Positions 1 to 13,585 of a stretch of 64,000 nucleotides of DNA are shown here, piece by piece (positions within the stretch are counted from its first letter, which is position 1; each line of letters starts with the position of its first letter). A program made the translations under genes and the position numbers. The stretch comes from Alnus glutinosa (lineage: Eukaryota > Streptophyta > Magnoliopsida > Fagales > Betulaceae). Where the stretch lies: contig NC_084888.1 of the NCBI RefSeq assembly GCF_958979055.1, positions 1,692,001 to 1,756,000 of the forward strand, given 5' to 3'. The notes under the pieces were generated by a model that worked only from the letters and a program-made list of their open reading frames with translations, was not told the origin of the DNA and ran no database searches.

Positions 1-26
1 ATATGCAACACGACAGACTTGAATCT

Positions 27-770
27 TAGGGGTGGGCATCGAGTAAGTAAGTCGATATCGGAAATGGTATTTCCAACTCCCGATCGTACTTGTCGATAAG
101 GTCGAGTAATTACCCGACTTTCTTCCGATCATAAATATTTTTGAAAAAGTCGGTGATTTTCGATCAGGTAAATTGGTAAACCAATAACAAAGAGTGACAA
201 AAAACAACAACAAGAAAGCCTCTGTTGCTTCTCGAAATCACTCAAATCAGCAAGATAATCAAATAAGATAAAGTTTCAGCAACATAAGCAAGATAATCAA
301 CAAGATAACTAGGTTTCTATTCCCCAAAGCAAGAAGAAAAAACCAGATAAGATAACTAGGTTTTGGTGGTGGCATTCAATCGAATTTTCGAGATGTTGAT
401 TTGCCGGTTTTTGGATGGCGGGCGTCGCCGATCATTTTGGGGGGTGGAGGTTGGCCAGCTCCACGGCTGGGCATCACAGCATGGGGTGGGGAGGAACCTA
501 GGGCTCGGGAGAGGGGAGATGCCGTGAGTGATTCTAGATTTCTAGGGTTTGAAATGTCAAATGTTTGAGAAAAAATTGTATATATAACCTTGCTAAACGA
601 TGTCTTTTAGTTGTTATTCTAGGTTTTTTTGATAACGCGTCAAATGAAGCCGTTTTGCACAATGTCGGTCGGGTCGGGTCGAAATTTAACAGAAATTCCT
701 TTTACCTGGTTACCGACTGACTATTAATTCGGTTAATTTTTTTCTTCCGAATTTTGATTTTTATTTTATT
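27..770. mobile_element. hAT-like non-autonomous element remnant
   Basis: The sequence at 27 starts TAGGGGTGGGCA, a common terminal motif of plant hAT transposons. It is followed by sub-terminal GTCG/TCGG-rich repeats (30-170). Similar GTCGGTCGGGTCGGG repeats and a CGTTTTGCAC motif lie near 645-690. No matching inverted terminus (TGCCCACCCCTA) is visible on the right, so the right edge is approximate and the copy looks truncated or degraded. No transposase is visible. Confidence 0.35.
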
Positions 771-1423
771 TTACGGTAGGTGGTAGGTGGTAGGTGGTCA
801 AAGACGATTCGGTGGGACAAGAACAACATGCAATGGTGGAGAGAACAGTAGGATAGTGGCAAAGCTTCATGACGAGCGAGATCCAGATGGTGGTGGCGAG
901 GACTGAGGAGTACGTAAAAGAGAGAGGGAGAGAAAGAGATGAGATGAAATAAAAATGGATATGATATTGTTAAAAATATTATTTTATTTAAGTAAAGAGA
1001 CGTTTAGAGAGAGACGTATGAGCTAGGTTTTTGAAAAATTTGTAACAAAATAATAATAAAAAATTAGATTTTTAGCTAAACTTTTGACTAACTTTGCCTA
1101 GTGGGATGTGAATGCCTTCATGGATACATTTGAATGATTCTTCAACAAGAATTTGGGGAATTTTTACGGTTATGGAGAAACTTCACTTTAACTCGGCTGA
1201 ACTTCTATTACTTTTGTGATTATTTCATCTCAATTCAAAATTCTCTATTTAATGTATTGAATTTAAAAAAAATTCATTCAATTACACTCATTTATTAAGA
1301 TTTTCTGTTAAATCCTAACAGCTTTTAAATTTTCTAAAATACATTTACTTAATGTTATGGCATAATAGTAATACCATGCATATATTATAAAGTAACGCAA
1401 TTATCCAGGTTGGGCATTACAAG

Positions 1424-1608
1424 AGAGTTATGATTCTTGCATAACTTTTACACAACTCTTGTACAACTCTAACTAATTTCTTTTTATAATCAACTATTGG
1501 ATTTGTTTTCCAACATGTAGGTCATAAATATTCAATGGTTGATCTTAAAAAAGAAGAAGTTATAATTGTGTAAAAATTGTGCAAAAGTTGTGAAAGAACC
1601 ATTACTCT
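1424..1608. mobile_element. MITE with about 50-bp inverted ends
   Basis: The left end (AGAGTTATGATTCTTGCATA...) and the reverse complement of the right end (AGAGTAATGGTTCTTTCACA...) match imperfectly over about 50 bp. The pattern of ACAACTCTT/GTGCAAAAG motifs resembles the small elements at 27561, 50728 and 55688. There is no coding capacity and the target-site duplication is not clear. Confidence 0.45.
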
Positions 1609-3187
1609 TACATATGGTATCAAAGCAAATCGGCTATGCATATCCATATATCTGATTTTTCTAGGATTAGAATATAGGAGTAAATCCACACCAAATCTTA
1701 GGTTTTGACTTGTGAGGAAATTAGGAAAATGAAAAGTTTGGTAGAAGAGTTTAGCAAAAAGGTATAGGTCAAATGTGAGAATTAAATAAGTTCCTCAGTT
1801 CGAGACTACCAATCGTTGTATTGTAGAGGATGTTGACAGTTGACACACCCAAGGCAAGGCAACGAGGGAATTGAGGCATCAAACGGCCTTCTGTCCGATT
1901 CTCTAACGCTTAAGCCAGTAATAACCATTACTAAAAAATAAAAAAAATTAATAAATTAAGCTTGATCATAAAAGAGAGTAAGAGTGTATATGTGGGTGTG
2001 GTAATGCATGCACAGAGTGTGAGAGAATGGGTGTGAGTGCCCGAGAGGGTGAGTGGATCGGATTTTCTTGGTGTCATTGCCTGGTTGATAAAGGGGTCTC
2101 ACCCTTTTTTTTTTTTTTTTTTGCCTAAGGTTCTATGGCTTCTAGATGGCCTTCTTGTTAATGGAATTTAGGGCCGTTTTGGGTGTGGCTTCTAGCGTGT
2201 GAGGTTGTTGACTAACCTGGCTAGAGAGAGGGTTGGCTATGGAAGTGTGCCATTGAAACGAAGATGCATTTTGTTGTTAATCTCAAACCTGGTGTGAACT
2301 TGGCCATCGAACTTTTTTAGCAATTGGATCTCAAAGGTTCATCGGTATGTAGTTTAATCCTCCAATTAATACTCATGAAGAGGAACACGTTCACATTTTT
2401 ATTGAGAAATTTTCTTTTCTCATAATTGAATCGTGGGCTTGATTGTTATGAAAGTATAATTATACAACAATTAGAAGAAGTTGGCATAATTCACAAACAC
2501 ATATTCTATGAAGAGAAATGATCCCTACACTCATTTCTCACAACAGCCCCACAACAAGCTGACGTGTCGGGTAATATATTTTTTTTTTCTTTTTTCAGTA
2601 TGGATCATTTCTCAAAAGGTCTAAGTTCTGATACACTGAATTAATTTGGAGGTCTACGTGCATGGAAATGATGGAATTGGACAGCCGCAGCAGCTGCTGC
2701 TGCTCTAGCCTCTATGGCGCATCACTGGAACCATAATTGACAAGTTTGACGACAGATCGATTTCATCTGTGTTCTCAAGGCTGTCTAATTGCTTTGAAGA
2801 CAAATCAAAGTTTTCATTCCCTTTCAGTTTTCATTGATTGTGCCGTCTTCCTTTTTATTTTTGCTTCTTCTTCTTCTTCTTCTTCTTGTTTTGGTCGCTG
2901 ACTTTTGTTGAAGTTGTCGACTGCCGTTACTCGGCTTAACAGTATTTGAAATTACAAATAACTGGATTTATACGACAACAATATCAATCCAATATATGAA
3001 TAAATATATAATAACATTTTCTTTTTGAGATAATAAGCTCAGAATTAAGTCCCGCATCCACCCGTTATTGCTCTTAAATGAACTAGTTAGCAAAGATTAA
3101 GCTGATGTCTGTACAAGCTTAATTAAGGGGCCATCCAGAGCCAACCAGTTGTGCTGAGCATGTCTTTAGAAGTTAGGAAAATATTTA
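1609..3187. other. Intergenic, no gene recognised
   Basis: AT-rich DNA without a convincing coding frame. It holds a T run at about 2106-2122, a CAG/CTG-rich patch near 2685-2703 and a TTC microsatellite at about 2866-2888. Inverted copies of GAGAAATGATCC near 2514 and 2617 may be the ends of a small degraded MITE. Confidence 0.5.
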
Positions 3188-3359
3188 GAGTAATGATTTA
3201 TTGCCACCTTTTTATACAATTTTTTATCACATTGCCACATAAGCAATGTGATCCCCTACTACTTTTTGAGTTTTAAAAATAAAATAAGGTGAGGACCACC
3301 TTGCCACATAAACAAGGTGGTGAAAAATTGTATAAAAAAGTAGCAATTAATCATTACTC
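3188..3359. mobile_element. MULE-type MITE with 9-bp target duplication
   Basis: A 172-bp element with inverted ends: GAGTAATGATTTATTGCCAC on the left, and a right end whose reverse complement is GAGTAATGATTAATTGCTAC. It is flanked by a perfect 9-bp direct repeat AAATATTTA (3179-3187 and 3360-3368). A 9-bp duplication is typical of Mutator-like elements. The inner GTGATCCCC/GAGGACCAC segment is shared with related copies at about 27725 and 31670. Confidence 0.8.
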
Positions 3360-3368
3360 AAATATTTA

Positions 3369-4489
3369 GGGTACTACAACAAAGTCTTTTTTCTGTAATT
3401 TTCTTACATTTTAGTACAATATATGGGGAAAACAATTAAGTAACAAAATTTGATACGTAAATTTAATTGTTTAGTGGTTAATATGATAAATTAATATCCA
3501 TAATTAACAACGCATTAGAAGTTAATTAAAACTCAAATTAAAGAACACCTCTTAGCTTGTCAAAACTGGAATTACACATAGGTCGACAGTTCAAAAGAAT
3601 CAAAACTTTATTTACCCAATAGTCTCTTTAAGATCACCATAAATTATCTAATTTAGTCTAAAAAATTATCCAATATATGCGAAATTAGAACATCATGTGT
3701 GGAGAATTAATCCAACAAAATCCCAAACATCATTGTCATGGATTAAAAAAAAAAAAATGCAGTTTATAAACCTGCTATGTGTCTTTTGAGCATGTGAGAA
3801 ATATATAATTTTTAAATAATTTTATTAAAAAATTTATTTACTTCTTACATAATAATTAAAAAAAAAAAAAAAAAACACATGTTTTTCATAGGTTAAAAGG
3901 CACATAACAAATTTATAGACTAGGTTTGAGGAAATTACTCTAATCTAATTCCGAGAAAATTTATGTTCCCATAAAAAAAAAAATAGTAATGCTAAACACT
4001 ACACTTTTATTCTAAAATAAATTGACCTGGTTGTCCAAATCAATTCTTAAATAATCATTATTAGAAAAAATTATTAATTGGGACTTCATGAATCATGAGA
4101 TAAATGTGGTTTATAGGATTACTAAAATAATATGTATTATTCCAGCCCACAACCTCACGAGTCACGAGCTGCCCAGCCTGCCCGCAAAAAGTTTCAAGTA
4201 CTCCGCAATTGAACGTCGCATATAAATAGATTATATATTAAGATCCACGGTTATTGATTGGCCCCGATTCTCGGAATGGATGGACATCTACCGTCCGTTC
4301 TTGAGTAGCATTTTTTAACGAGCAGTGCTACGCACCAGTAAATGAAGGATGAAAGGTGAATGAGGGGTGCATGTGTAGCATCCTTCTACCCTTCGGGAAA
4401 TGCTTGAAATTGTTCCCAAGAAATGCAACGTGTTGGGCAGCTCGGGCTCTTCATACAAGGTCGGGATTTGCCAGAAGGGTAAGGGATCA
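3369..4489. other. Intergenic upstream of GGPP synthase
   Basis: AT-rich with A-runs near 3749 and 3859. No coding frame or RNA gene is recognised. A small foldback may lie around 4320-4400 (GTGCTACGCACC and GTGTAGCATCC). Confidence 0.4.
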
Positions 4490-4692
4490 GGATCCCCTCA
4501 AATTCTTTGCCCGAATTTGACAAAATTCAGACAGGTAGTTGTGAGTGAGCATTTATAGAATCCACCTGACCGGATAAGCAGTTGGGCAGTCCAACTTTTA
4601 TTTGGTCAGGTGGATCCTATAAATGCTTACTCACAACTATCTGCCCGAATTCTATCAAATTCGGACAAAGAATTTGAAGGGATCTTAATTCA
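4490..4692. mobile_element. Long hairpin (foldback MITE)
   Basis: Two arms of about 85 bp are reverse complements with few mismatches. The left arm runs from AGGATCCCCTCAAATTCTTT to ATCCACCTGACC, and the right arm from GGTCAGGTGGAT to AAGAATTTGAAGGGATCT. They surround a loop of about 30 bp containing AGTTGGGCAGTCCAACTTTT. A diverged relative with the same loop is at about 44005-44175. It lies about 470 bp upstream of the GGPP synthase start codon, so it sits in or beside that gene's promoter region. Confidence 0.7.
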
Positions 4693-4964
4693 GGATAAGT
4701 GGGGTGTGAGGCTGCAAAAAGTGCCAATCATCTCTAATCTTAATATCCTATCTTTTTTGTTTCTTTGTCCGCTGTTGGTTGGCTGGCTGGCTGGTTGGTC
4801 TAAAGTGCAGTCGTCCCTTTCCCACTCTCTTCCTTCTCAAATTGCATTTTTTCAATGCGCCTAGAAGAGTTGAATGGAAAATGGGCGACTGGATAATACA
4901 ATAAGCGACTAGAGTCTTAGAAAACTGTTTAAGTCAGTCAGTCATCACCAGGAAACATCACTGA

Positions 4965-6302
<1,338 letters not shown>

Positions 6303-6699
6303 TGTAACTTATGAGACTTGTTTCCTCGTGAAAAAAATTTAATCAAAGCTAGCTGCTTGTTATGTTTGAGGAAAGGCTGAGAGATTTGCAGGTGAGCTTG
6401 TATTAAATCTAGGAACATTCTTCTACAGACATGAATAAATTTTATACTTAATTTTAGGTTTTTACTTTTTCTTTGATAGTTATATAGAAAACTATAAAGA
6501 TATGGCCCTTTAGATCTTCTCACCAAACCCCAAATTGACGGATTGGTCACTCTCTCAATTGCTTTGGCCCTTTAGATTTCTTATAATAAAGATATGGCGA
6601 TCTCTTTTCAAGCGTTGTTGAATTCCCTTGACCAAATTGATCACGTGAAACCTGCAACCTTTTACCCTTGACATAAATTCATCATTATATGTGGTAAGT

Positions 6700-7253
6700 T
6701 GGAATCAATTCTGCATTGATGGATATTGGATTAGTTGCTCAGAAGATAGTCTGGTGATTATTCTGCATTCAAGCATGTAGTGCATCTCCTATGTTCTTGA
6801 AAGCTGATTCTTTGTTGCCCTGCCATTATTATTTTTTCCCTTTTCCCTTCAATTTTTTTTTGGGCTCCAGCTATAAGCCGTGAATCTCCGAGTGGCAGCC
6901 TAGATGGTTTGAACTTGACTGCTCTCCTAGTCTGCATCTTTTTGAACTTGACTGGTACCAAAAAGGGGTCTCCATATAATTTCATCCAGATCGATAGGAC
7001 ATGAATTTAGAAAAAAGCAGATGGGACTTCGAGAAATGTGATTTGCTGCTCTTTTTCCCCCCTCACTAAACGTCCATCACAAGAATCCTACGGTTTCATT
7101 GCGTTGTCCATTCATGGCTAGCAGGCAGATAAGAAAAAGGGTTCTTTGATCCATCTTGTTTCAACAAAAGATGAAAATAGAGGTTAGACGAATCTCCGAG
7201 ACTTGAGCGAGTTGCCAAAAAAATATGGGAGCCGTAAAACATAAAACAAAAAA
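6700..7253 (+). repeat. Diverged copy of the UPF0496 3'-flank
   Basis: Parts of this stretch match the DNA downstream of UPF0496 copies A and B. The shared blocks include CCATTCATGGCTA..GGCAGATAAGAAA (7110-7135) and TTCTTTGATCCATCTTG (about 7142-7160). The segment next to the tRNA, GAGCCGTAAAACATAAAA (7230-7247), is also shared with copy B. As at copy B, the flank leads directly into a tRNA-Asp gene. No UPF0496 coding sequence is visible upstream, so only the tail of an old duplicated unit appears to remain. Confidence 0.6.
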
Positions 7254-7324
7254 CGCCGTTGTCAGGATCGAAACCGGGTCACCCGCGTGACAGGCGGGAA
7301 TACTTATCACTATACTACAAAGGC
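7254..7324 (-). pseudogene. tRNA-Asp pseudogene split by a LINE
   Basis: On the minus strand this reads as a tRNA-Asp with the D arm, anticodon arm (CCCGCCTGTCACGCGGG, anticodon GTC) and most of the T arm. It differs from the intact copy at 28688-28759 by a 1-base loss and changes in the T stem, and by an altered 5' acceptor strand (GCCTTTG instead of GTCGTTG). The LINE poly(A) tail abuts its 5' end. The original 5' end with its upstream flank (ACTACAACGACTTGATG) is found beyond the LINE at 13572-13590. It is unlikely to give a working tRNA. Confidence 0.8.
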
Positions 7325-7353
7325 TTTTTTTTTTTTTAAGTCATCATGTACTT

Positions 7354-10300
7354 TTATAAAATATCAGAATAGGATCCAAGATCCTTACAAACAGCGTCCA
7401 AGATAGAGTCCGGAAAGGACGCCATCAAGACCTTAGATAACCTTTGCTTTACAGCCATACGTGCTAGCAGATGAGCAACTGCATTGCCTTCACGTCGGGT
7501 GAAACTTGCCCGCCACTGGGGAAAAGTCCTCAGCAATTGTCGTGTGTCAGCAATAATACAATCTGTGGTATCAACTCCATCCCCTTCAGCCAATAAAGCT
7601 GAAACCACCACCTGTGCATCACCCTCAAAGATAACCCCACTAAAAGCCATAGACCGGCAAAGCTCCACTCCCCGACGGGCCACAAACGCTTCAGCAGTTG
7701 CTGGATCAGTAAGATAAGACATATAGTGGCACGAAGAGACCCGCACCCCAGATTGTCCCAAACAGTCAGGAGACTGGTCTGTTGCGGCATCCCAATTGAG
7801 TTTGAGCCACCCAGACGGCGGTTTAGTCCAGCTGGAGATCAAGAGCTGCAGAGCTCGCAGGGTCAAATGGTCTGGCACCCTGGCTTGCTGATATTCTTGC
7901 AGCTCTTCTTGTGCACAATCCACCAAACAGGTGGGGGACATCAGCTTTCCTCCAAAAATGATCCGCGCTGGAGCCACAGCTTATGGGCAATCAGCACTAT
8001 TAGTTCCAGTTCTGTTTGATCCACCCGAGAAGCAAGATATTGGAAGATACTAAGAAAATCACCAGCTGCCACCACACATTTTTGAATTTTTCGTGGCCCT
8101 TTTGCCCAAACATCGTTCGCTGTCCAACATTGCCATAGGATATGGCCACTAGTTTCAACTTCAATCCCACAAAGTTGGCAATATGGATCTGAAACAATTT
8201 TCCTATGCTACAGTTTCTCTCGCGTTGGAAGGATATCGTTGCATCCTCGCCAAAGGAAGAGTTGGATGACTCGTGGCACTCGAAGATTCCAAATATTCTT
8301 CCACACCGGCTGAGAATCTGGGTTCATAGAACAGCTCTCATTGTCCCTCCTACGACGATCAACCTTGAGATAATAGGCACTCTTAACAGAAAAATAACCA
8401 TTCTTCGTGCCCGCCCAGATGATCCTATCCATTTGCGATCGAGGGGATATCACTACGCTGCAAATTTGTTCAGCGACGTGCTTCGGGAAAACCACCAAAG
8501 GCATATTCCACCAATTCGTATCCTGATTAATCAATTCATTGACTGTAGATTCTCTGTTTAACAAACATATAGAGGATTGAACCATGTGAGTTTGAGTGTG
8601 GGGGATCCATCTGTCCCCCCAAATTCGTATATGTTCCCCATTCCCCACCTTCCAAACTAGTCCATCTTGTAAGAGGCACTTAGCATTCCATATGCTTCGC
8701 CAAGCAAAAGAAGGACGCAGCCCCATAGATGAATCCAGAAAACAACCCCTTGGAAAATATTTTTCTCTGTAGACATGTGCAACCAAAGTCTCGGGTTGAG
8801 TGAACAAACGCCACCCCTGTTTTGCCAACAGTGCTGAATTGAAAGCCTGCAAATCCCGATACCCTAATCCTCCATTATCTCTGTTTTTACCCAACTGATT
8901 CCAATTCATCCACGCAATCTTGGAGGTGTTCTCTTTGTGACCCCACCAAAATTTTGACATCATCGAGTTGATCTCTTTACAAAGGGTCTTGGGAAGTTGA
9001 AAGACACTAATGGTTATGTGGGAATGGCCTGAAGCACTGCCTGTAGGAGAATCTCTTTGCCCGCATGAGATAAAAACTTCTCCTTCCATCCATTCATTCG
9101 TGACCGGATTTTCCCCTTAATTCCATGGAAAACCCCAACCTTAGATCTTCCCACCAAAGCTGGAAGACCAAGATAAGTCGCATATTGTTGGTTAGAAGCA
9201 ACCCCAACCTCTCTTTGGAGAATAGAACAGGTCTCCAGCTTAGTATTACAGCTGGAAAAAAAGAAAAAACAAAAAATGAGGTTTTCTCTCTATTAATTTT
9301 CTGTCCCGAAGCAGCCTCGTAGCAATCAAGAATCTCCCGAATTTTTCCCCATTCCCAAAGATTTGCACGACAAAAAAGGACACTATCATCCGCAAAAAAG
9401 AGATGATTGATATTGATGCCCCCTCTAGAAATAGGAATACCTGAAATAGTTTCCATTTCTGTGGACTGATGCAACATCGAACTCATAGCCTCCACGCATA
9501 TAATGAAAAAATAGGGAGAAAGTAGATCACCTTGACGAACACCCCATGAGGGAAAAATCTTTCCATGGGGCTGCTCATTAATCAGAATAGAATAAGTGAC
9601 TGTACGTACACAAGACAACAACAAATGAATCCAGTGTCCTGCAAACCCCATTTTAACAAGAACTGCCTCTAAGAAATCCTACTCGACTCGGTCATAAGCT
9701 TTACTCATATCTAGTTTAATAGCCATAAAACCTTCCTTGCTCTTTAGTCTTGTGTCCATTGTGTGCAAAGTCTCAAAGACAACTAAAATATTGTCTGTGA
9801 TTAATCGCCCTGGATAAAAGCACTTTGCTCAACCGAAATAATATGTGGGAGTACCAGTTTAAGCCTGTTAGCCAACACCTTTGCAATGAGTTTGTAAATA
9901 ACATTACAGAGGCTTATAGGTCTGAATTCTATTACCCTAGAAGGGGAATTAACCTTAGGAATCAGCACAATATAAGTCGAATTAACGCCCATATCCAACT
10001 CCCCCTTATTCAGAAAATGTAACACTGCATTACATACCTCCCTTCTCATTATATGCTAAGATTTTTGAAAAAAAAACCAGCATTGTAACCATCCGGTCCC
10101 GAAGATTTAAAAGGATGCATTTGAGATAGGGCTACACATACCTCTTCCTCCACAAAAGGCTGCAACAACCTGGGATTCATATCATCTGTTACCCGAACCT
10201 CTACACCTGCCAAGCACTCTTGCACTCTAGCCGGATTCTGACTTGTAAACAAGGTTGTAAAATAATCAATGAAAACCCGGCTAATATCATTCTTCTTCGT

Positions 10301-11241
10301 CCATAGAGTCCCCCTCTCACCACAAATCTGCCTGATACTGTTAATCTTCCGTCAATGATTTGCCCAATGGTGAAAATATTGGGTATTTCGGTCTCCACTG
10401 TGGTACCAATTTTGCTTAGCCCGCTGTTTCCATTTGAGGTCTTCCTTCTCCAGCAGATCACCAATTTCAGCTTGTAAAAGTTTAATAGCTGGAATAACAG
10501 CTGGTGATTCTCGAATTTGGAGGTCCTCCAATTCTTTAGTTTTGGCCAGAACCAACTTTTTCACATTGCCAAACTTCCGCATACTCCATCTAGACAGCGC
10601 AGTTTGACATGAAGATAACTTACTTTGAATAGCCCGCATAGGTGTACCTCCCAAGACCTCACTATCCCATGCTGTTTTGATAATTTCCATACATTCACCA
10701 TCCGTAGTCCAAAAGTCTTCAAACTTAAAACTACGGTAGAAAGAAGGCATAACAGAATAATCATTAGAAAACCGAACCTGGACTGGACGGTGGTCTAAAT
10801 CTCTGGCAGCGAGATTGTACACAGCAACCTCCTTGAAGAGGGAACACCAATCTGAAGTCACTACAGCACTTAGTTAAAATCTCCGACACATAGCCAGGGC
10901 ATAATAGGGTGATTTTTCAACTGCCTAAGGAGTTCCCAAGAAGCCACCCTTTTTGAACTCACTGGATGGCCATAAAAACCAGTAAACTTCCAGCACCCAG
11001 TACCATCTCCACACTTGATTATAGCATGAATATGCCTACAAGAAAAATTATAGATCTCCAAATCACACTCTTCCTTCCAAAGTAAAGCCAAACCCCCCTT
11101 CTCCCTATCGGCTCCACCACAAAACATCCAGCAAAACCAAACTTCACCCTTATCCATTCCATCTGTTTTTTCCTGCATAGAGTTTCGATTAAAAACACGA
11201 AACTGAGATTTTTCTCCTTCACCGTCTCCAAGGGTTCCCAA
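7354..11241 (-). pseudogene. LINE ORF2 (endonuclease, RT, RNase H), broken
   Basis: From N- to C-terminus on the minus strand, the exonuclease-endonuclease-phosphatase domain lies at about 11241-10870 and ends in CVGDFN. The reverse transcriptase spans about 10250-8900, with the block GVRQGDLLSP and the catalytic FADD (9385-9396). A zf-RVT region with PVWKNIWNLRVP lies near 8300-8210. An RNase H domain is at 7977-7354, with LNWDAA, an FEGDAQ block and a final GNAVAHLLARMA. The frame is broken at several points (for example near 9090, 9660, 10050, 10350 and 10860), so no full polyprotein can be made. The family is known for reverse-transcribing its own RNA at a nicked target. Confidence 0.88.
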
Positions 11242-11311
11242 GACCCCGGCAGTTCCAGCTAATCATATTCATTGCGGCGGGCGGGGCTGTGCACAGCCAC
11301 CACCATCGCCT

Positions 11312-13457
11312 TCACAGAACAATCACTGCCCACGAGCTTGATTTTCTTAGCCTTACCCCCTTGGACAACGGAACTCGGCTGGATAATTCTTGGGGACGTT
11401 TCCCGGAAAAGGAGGTAGCCACCATTGAAACAGGATTCTCCACAAGTGAATCCCGCGCCTGTTTCTTCCAGGCCCTGGAAGAAATCTTCTTCCTGGCCTG
11501 TTGTACCCTGCCCACATCGTTTTTCCCCTGCTGAGCCTGATGTCCCTGAAAGGATGCACCAGTCAAAACCCCTAAACAGTCCAGAGAGTCCCCCTGGTCT
11601 GAAAGACCTGAATACCCACAAGGAGCCCCCTGCAGAGTAGTGGGTACATCTGGGCTCACGCCCACAGCCGATGAGAAGCCCTGTGTGGAAACTTCCCCTC
11701 CCTGGTCAGTACGTGCCTCTCCCGGAGAAACATGGGAACCTGCATGCAGTTTAGGACTAGACACGTCTGCCATGTGGTCCTCAACGACCTTCTGAATAAC
11801 TGGTGTGTCCAACACATCCCTAGTCTAATTCGTCATATTTCCGAAACAACTTTCCTTTCTGTAGCAGTTTTTTTTCCAGAGAAAAGAGCGAAGGGGAAAA
11901 TCGTGCTTTGTTGCGGAGGGGGGAAGCATTCTGCTTCCCTCCTCCCGTGGTGCTGTGTGTTTTTTGCTTTCAATAAATTAGTTTCCTCTCTTCGAGCGTC
12001 GTTGGCGCCTCCGAGGATGGAGGAGTAGTTTTTTCTCATCTTGATATGGGATGGAGAAGTTGTTTTAATGTTTTGTCTGAGGTTTTTCTTCATGTTCGGT
12101 GAAATCAGATGTTGGATTTGTGAAATCAGATATTGTATCAGAGCCGATTGGTGAATCTGAGGATGTGGTTGTTGAATCCGAGTGGGTGTTTCATCAATTC
12201 CTCATGCTTTGATTCGTGGGTTTCTTGGCTGTTATGCTTGGGTTTTTTGGATTTGCAGGTATTATATGATGTGGCTGTCCAGGTCCTTTCCATGGTTGCC
12301 GGGTTCACCCACACCGAACCCAATTGAGCGAGGTTTCCAAGGGATCCGGCGGCTAGCTTGGGTGATCTTGGGTCTACAGGAATTCCAGGGATCTTGTAGC
12401 GACGATGGCAACGGCGCTCTGATGGGCCGGTGGTTTGGTTGATAAGCGGTTTCTTCCTTCAGTAACTGCTCTTTTGCACAATGAGGTGCTCAAACCGCCC
12501 GACATATATGGTAACGGGTCTATTATGGGTGCTCCGAAAACGCCGAGATATACGGGGATGTGGGGGAATGATTTTTGGCCCCTTCCATGGTTTTCGCCGG
12601 CCAATGAAGTTAAATTTGTTTCTGTTTCTTTGTTTTTGTTTGTTGTATTTGTCTACTTTGGCAGTCTGCTTGCTTTATTTTTTAAGATCAAAACTTGGAC
12701 TGTAAAAGCTAGTGTATAGCACAGAATGTGACCTCTCCTCGATCTTGTAGAGGCTTATGTATTCGTAGAGGCATCTTCTGTTGGCTAGGTTATTTTGTAG
12801 CAGTTGTGGTCTGTTATGGTGGTCTAAGTCTAACCTTGCATGGGTGGAGAATACTCTAACCCTGTGCCTCTAACTTAGTTTATTAGGAATTTTTTGTAAC
12901 CCTGGACGTTAGACCGATTTGGTCTCGATTCAATCTATTGAAAGAGATCTCTAACTTCAAAAAAAAAAAAACAAAAAAACACATCCCTAGTCACTCTAGA
13001 TTGATGCCACATCCCCACCGTATCATAGGCCATCCTATGCTGAGAATCAATCTGGTCATCCGGCCTTCAAAAACCCATGGCCTACCTTCAAGCACGTGTG
13101 CTCTATCCCAACTGTGCTCAAAATCTTTTAGGAATAGATTATCCCCCAATACCTTAAACCAAGCCATCCCAGATGGTTTCCACCCCTTTATAAGAGTAGA
13201 CTTGATAGCATCTTTGCCAATAATCCGGTCAGCCATCAGCTTGCCAACCAAACAGGACCGGCCCAATCAGCTAGATCAGACACACAATTATCTATCGCTT
13301 CAACACCCAAACTCTCCTCTTCTGAGAGAGAAATTCTGCCACAGCTTGGAAAGATCCTCCGCCATAATTCCAACACAACTAAAAATCTGTATGCAACAGA
13401 TACACCAATGCACCAGACACAGAACAAACTCCCAATCCAAACAAGGACGAGAGACAA
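11312..13457 (-). pseudogene. LINE ORF1 (DUF4283), interrupted
   Basis: The N-terminal part (13457-12991, minus) contains a typical plant DUF4283 domain: ADRIIGKDAIKSTLIKGWKP, then FKVLGDNLFL and RPWVFEG. There is a frameshift near 13250. The C-terminal linker part (11815-11312) is separated from it by the retroposon at 11826-12978. ORF1 proteins of plant L1 elements bind element RNA as a nucleic-acid chaperone. This copy is non-functional. Confidence 0.75.
11826..12978 (+). mobile_element. Nested poly(A) retroposon in the LINE
   Basis: A 1.15-kb insertion flanked by a perfect 14-bp duplication ACACATCCCTAGTC (11812-11825 and 12979-12992), ending in an A-rich tail (12959-12978). This is the mark of LINE-mediated insertion on the plus strand. 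No domain is recognised in its short open frames. A self-complementary segment near the 5' end (GGGGGGAAGCATTCTGCTTCCC with CTCCTCCCG, about 11918-11950) resembles the start of the element at 26221. It may be a 5'-truncated LINE or a non-autonomous relative. Confidence 0.75.
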
Positions 13458-13585
13458 ACTCTTTCACCTCTAGAGAAAACCAGCGTTACTTCAGAGAGAA
13501 AAAAATGGTTACCCAGAGAGAATATTTGTTGAAGGCATAATAAAAGGTTATCCACTCGCCTTTACCCCACATATACTACAACGAC

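Larger units (their letters stand above)
7325..13571 (-). mobile_element. L1-type LINE retrotransposon, degenerate
   Basis: A non-LTR element on the minus strand with a poly(A) tail (T run at 7325-7337). It encodes ORF1 with a DUF4283 domain, then endonuclease, reverse transcriptase, zf-RVT and RNase H domains. About 14 bp at both ends match as a target-site duplication: TATACTACAA+AGGC at 7311-7324 and TATACTACAA+CGAC at 13572-13585, with two mismatches. The duplication lies within the 5' end of a tRNA-Asp gene. After removing the nested insertion at 11826-12978 the element is about 5.1 kb. Frameshifts and stops in both ORFs show it is dead. Confidence 0.88.

Noticed and set aside
7254-7324. 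Functional tRNA-Asp
   Set aside because: Its 5' end was replaced at the LINE junction and the T arm has lost a base.
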